Origin: Entomobacter blattae
GTDB lineage: Bacteria > Pseudomonadota > Alphaproteobacteria > Acetobacterales > Acetobacteraceae
Direction of reading: 5' to 3'
NCBI RefSeq assembly: GCF_014672835.1
Contig: NZ_CP060244.1
Location: 2,287,001 to 2,351,000 of the forward strand
DNA: 64,000 bases
Both the position numbers and the translations under genes were made by a program. This document shows, piece after piece, positions 62,244 through 64,000 of this stretch (positions within the stretch are counted from its first letter, which is position 1; each line of letters starts with the position of its first letter). The notes under the pieces are model-generated. The model was given only the letters and a program-made list of their open reading frames with translations, had not been told where the DNA came from and searched no databases.

Positions 62244-62379
62244 TTTGTGGCTCCACTTGCGCTTCTTTCATCGCTTCAGACTGATTAGTGCCTTGCACCG
62301 CCATAATTTCCAGCAGGTCGTAGAGGTCTTTCACCCCGTAAAAACTCTGCAATTCCCGCAACGAGGCAAGCCCAGCCAT
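62233..62379 (-). CDS. Tail assembly chaperone, second frame (GT-type)
   Basis: A 48-aa frame with its own ATG at 62379 (MAGLASLRELQSFYGVKDLYDLLEIMAV). The F-Y-G-V-K-D-L-Y-D-L-L-E-I motif is typical of the T part of phage tail chaperones. It lies in the -1 frame relative to the upstream chaperone gene, so it may be made as a frameshift fusion. It overlaps the tape measure start by 11 bp. Confidence 0.7.
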   Translation of the reverse strand: MAGLASLRELQSFYGVKDLYDLLEIMAVQGTNQSEAMKEAQVEPQNGR

Positions 62380-62390
62380 AATAGCCAGAC

Positions 62391-62999
62391 TTACAGTGTT
62401 GGGGACGTTTCGTGTGACATAGCCGCCCCTACCGTTCTCAGCCTGCGGTAAATTGAGGGGACGGCGGGCATAAAAAAATCGGTATGCAGCCTGAACGCCT
62501 CTGCCCGTAAGGTAACAATCGTTGAGGAATCCTCTATACTATCCCTGTCAAATGGCTGTTCCTCGCCGGATTTCCCCATAGAGATACAGGCCATGAGCGG
62601 AGCCAATACGCGTTCCTGCTCCTCAAACGGCAATTGCATAAAAATACGCAAGCCCAGCACAGAAACAAGTTGGGCAGGCGTGGCTTCACGTTGTGTTTCA
62701 GCGGCCTCAACCGCCTGCTGTTCCGCCTCTGCCTGGGCCCGTTTGATAGCGGGGTGCTCTTTACTCATACCTGAGGGCGGTTTGATCTCTGGCACAACTG
62801 GCTCAGTAAATGCCTCCCTGATACTATCAGAGAGCATCATCATTAGACCGTTTTCTGATTGCAGGGCGCATCGATAAACCGTGCTGATCAACTCCCTGCC
62901 CCATTCCTCACAATCATAAGCACTCATTTCACGAATGAGGAAGGTTTTCCCTTTATCTCGACCCTGTTTGATGGTGATGGTTTTTTCTCTTCTGGACAT
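62391..62999 (-). CDS. Tail assembly chaperone (gpG-like)
   Basis: A 202-aa protein between the tube and tape-measure genes. REKTITIKQGRDKGKTFLIREMSAYDCEEWGRELI (residues 3-37) is the family's N-terminal beta-rich start, then an Ala/Glu-rich helix (residues 78-102). Position and the -1-frame partner downstream support the tail-chaperone role. Confidence 0.8.
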   Translation of the reverse strand: MSRREKTITIKQGRDKGKTFLIREMSAYDCEEWGRELISTVYRCALQSENGLMMMLSDSIREAFTEPVVPEIKPPSGMSKEHPAIKRAQAEAEQQAVEAAETQREATPAQLVSVLGLRIFMQLPFEEQERVLAPLMACISMGKSGEEQPFDRDSIEDSSTIVTLRAEAFRLHTDFFMPAVPSIYRRLRTVGAAMSHETSPTL

Positions 63000-63006
63000 A
63001 GATACC

Positions 63007-63504
63007 TCAATAAGGAGCTGGTAATGATTTTGTAAAGGTCATCTGGAAGGTTTGGGCGGCCTGCACACGCTCATGGGCTGGTAGAGGGGTATAGTTGGTT
63101 AGAGCCCCGTTAATAAGCGCGTAACCCCTTTGCAAGGCTGGAATTTTCAAGGTCGCATTCATTTCCAGTGTTTCGCGCAAGGTTTGCTGGATACTGTAGA
63201 TGGTTTCCATAAACTCTGCCGTGTCGCTATCGGGCATAATGGAAAAATCAAACTGCACCAGGTTGGGCACCCAGCCAAAATGGGCCTTGCCATCAACACC
63301 TAAAACAACCTCAGACGTTGTTTGGGCTGCTACAGCAAAGGCGCGGTCTGCCGCCCATCCCTCTAACTCATATGGCACGCCGAGGATGGAAGAAAACTGG
63401 CTAAGGTCTATACCCGTAATGCCAGAAAGAGAATTAGCTACTCCACGAGAGGTAGCCGTTACAACCAGAACGGAATTGGCCGATGTAATGGAACGATTAA
63501 CCAT
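63007..63504 (-). CDS. Phage tail tube protein
   Basis: A 165-aa protein from the ATG at 63504 (MVNRSITSANSVLVV). It follows the DUF3383 sheath-like gene and precedes the chaperones, the normal tail-tube position. Beta-rich, with LVQFDFSIMPDSDTAEFMETIY near residues 88-108 and the C-terminal AAQTFQMTFTKSLPAPY. Also called a DUF3277-like protein; the family name is not certain. Confidence 0.75.
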   Translation of the reverse strand: MVNRSITSANSVLVVTATSRGVANSLSGITGIDLSQFSSILGVPYELEGWAADRAFAVAAQTTSEVVLGVDGKAHFGWVPNLVQFDFSIMPDSDTAEFMETIYSIQQTLRETLEMNATLKIPALQRGYALINGALTNYTPLPAHERVQAAQTFQMTFTKSLPAPY

Positions 63505-63505
63505 A

Positions 63506-64000
63506 TTACTGCACCTCAATACTGGCTAGGTGGATACGCTGAACGGACTGACCATCAACGTAATAGAATTCGCACGGCGGAGAGGCCCTCAATACGCGAG
63601 CCTGTGGGGCGACGGCCTCTGCCCGCACTGAGAGGAACCAACCCCGTGTTTGCAGCGCATTGACGGCAGCCTGCCCGTATTTGGCTGAAATATTCTGCTT
63701 TTGCTCGTCTGAGAGGGTAATGTTTGGCCGGATCGCCCCAAATGCCAACGCCTGATTAATTGTGGACTGCATGGCGTTTTCAATAAACGCTGACCCCGTC
63801 GTATTATAGGGAATGTTGCCTTTATTGATCAGCAAATTAACAAGGGCGGCCCTGAACGCCCTATTGAGCCATATCTGGTCGATATAGCTATCCGCCCATA
63901 GCCATTCACCCGTAACAGAACCAGGGTAGAGGAAATTAAACGCCTGTGTGCTAGAAGCGTAATCCCCATAAAAATTATAGCCCTTACTCTCCAAAATATT
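63506..64000 (-). CDS. DUF3383 tail sheath-like protein, C-terminal part (cut by window)
   Basis: The last ~165 residues of a DUF3383 protein; the frame stays open to the edge. ESKGYNFYGDYASSTQAFNF, then GEWLWADSYIDQIWLNRAFRAALVNLL, are typical of the C-terminal half, which packs around the tail tube. Its N-terminal counterpart, from a related phage, is the fragment at 17452-17763. Confidence 0.85.
   Translation of the reverse strand, partial: NILESKGYNFYGDYASSTQAFNFLYPGSVTGEWLWADSYIDQIWLNRAFRAALVNLLINKGNIPYNTTGSAFIENAMQSTINQALAFGAIRPNITLSDEQKQNISAKYGQAAVNALQTRGWFLSVRAEAVAPQARVLRASPPCEFYYVDGQSVQRIHLASIEVQ

Larger units (their letters stand above)
43274..64000. mobile_element. Prophage region 2, contractile-tail phage, runs off the window
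   Basis: Minus-strand late genes in the standard order, read right to left: DUF3383 sheath-like protein, tube protein, chaperones, tape measure, hub and baseplate genes, fibres and lysis genes. Plus-strand cargo genes are inserted. No integrase or terminase is in the window; they should lie beyond 64 kb. Confidence 0.9.

Overview
The window looks like a moderately AT-rich alphaproteobacterial chromosome segment, most likely an acetic acid bacterium or close relative (inferred from the feel of the core proteins, not tested). Chromosomal blocks alternate with two prophage regions, each beside a tRNA gene. No rRNA, CRISPR array or intact insertion sequence was seen.

0-11.3 kb: an iron block. 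Seven minus-strand genes have the gene order of a vibrioferrin-type NIS siderophore operon: ATP-grasp ligase (pvsA-like), NIS synthetase (pvsB-like), a 94-aa unknown, MFS exporter (pvsC-like), second NIS synthetase (pvsD-like), PLP decarboxylase (pvsE-like) and an SbnG-like HpcH/HpaI aldolase that may supply citrate. A TonB-dependent receptor is read divergently from a shared AT-rich gap with a Fur-box-like palindrome. 11.3-17.4 kb: a decayed EamA transporter, a GGGATA repeat, the metE/metR divergent pair, and a 1.6-kb gene-poor stretch with a NuoL-like scrap.

17.4-31.8 kb: prophage region 1, a defective element next to tRNA-Glu. Late head genes are on the minus strand and the recombination/early genes and integrase on the plus strand. 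Terminase and portal are gone; a C-terminal scrap of the head-morphogenesis protein directly meets an N-terminally truncated exonuclease, and the late operon breaks off inside a DUF3383 gene. Three toxin-antitoxin modules (two HigBA-like, one MazEF) sit inside the head operon, antisense to it.

31.8-43.3 kb: core genes recJ, hom, an aminotransferase, an OmpA-like lipoprotein, a ClpP paralogue, a tandemly duplicated ferritin-like protein and a NitT/TauT-type binding protein, then tRNA-Asn. Short tandem repeats (15 bp x4, 7 bp x13) lie at gene ends.

43.3-64 kb: prophage region 2, the tail, baseplate, fibre and lysis part of a contractile-tailed phage that runs off the right edge inside a DUF3383 gene. 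It carries cargo: a DUF2335 membrane protein cassette, an Arc/antirepressor switch with paired palindromic operators, a membrane-anchored Mrr-type nuclease with an exported sensor-like domain plus a SinR/Cas2-like small protein, and a STAS-ATPase / STAS-like (DUF4325) pair. The last two cargo modules are the best candidates for an undescribed phage-borne system. A recurring terminator-plus-RBS module precedes at least six late genes in the two regions.
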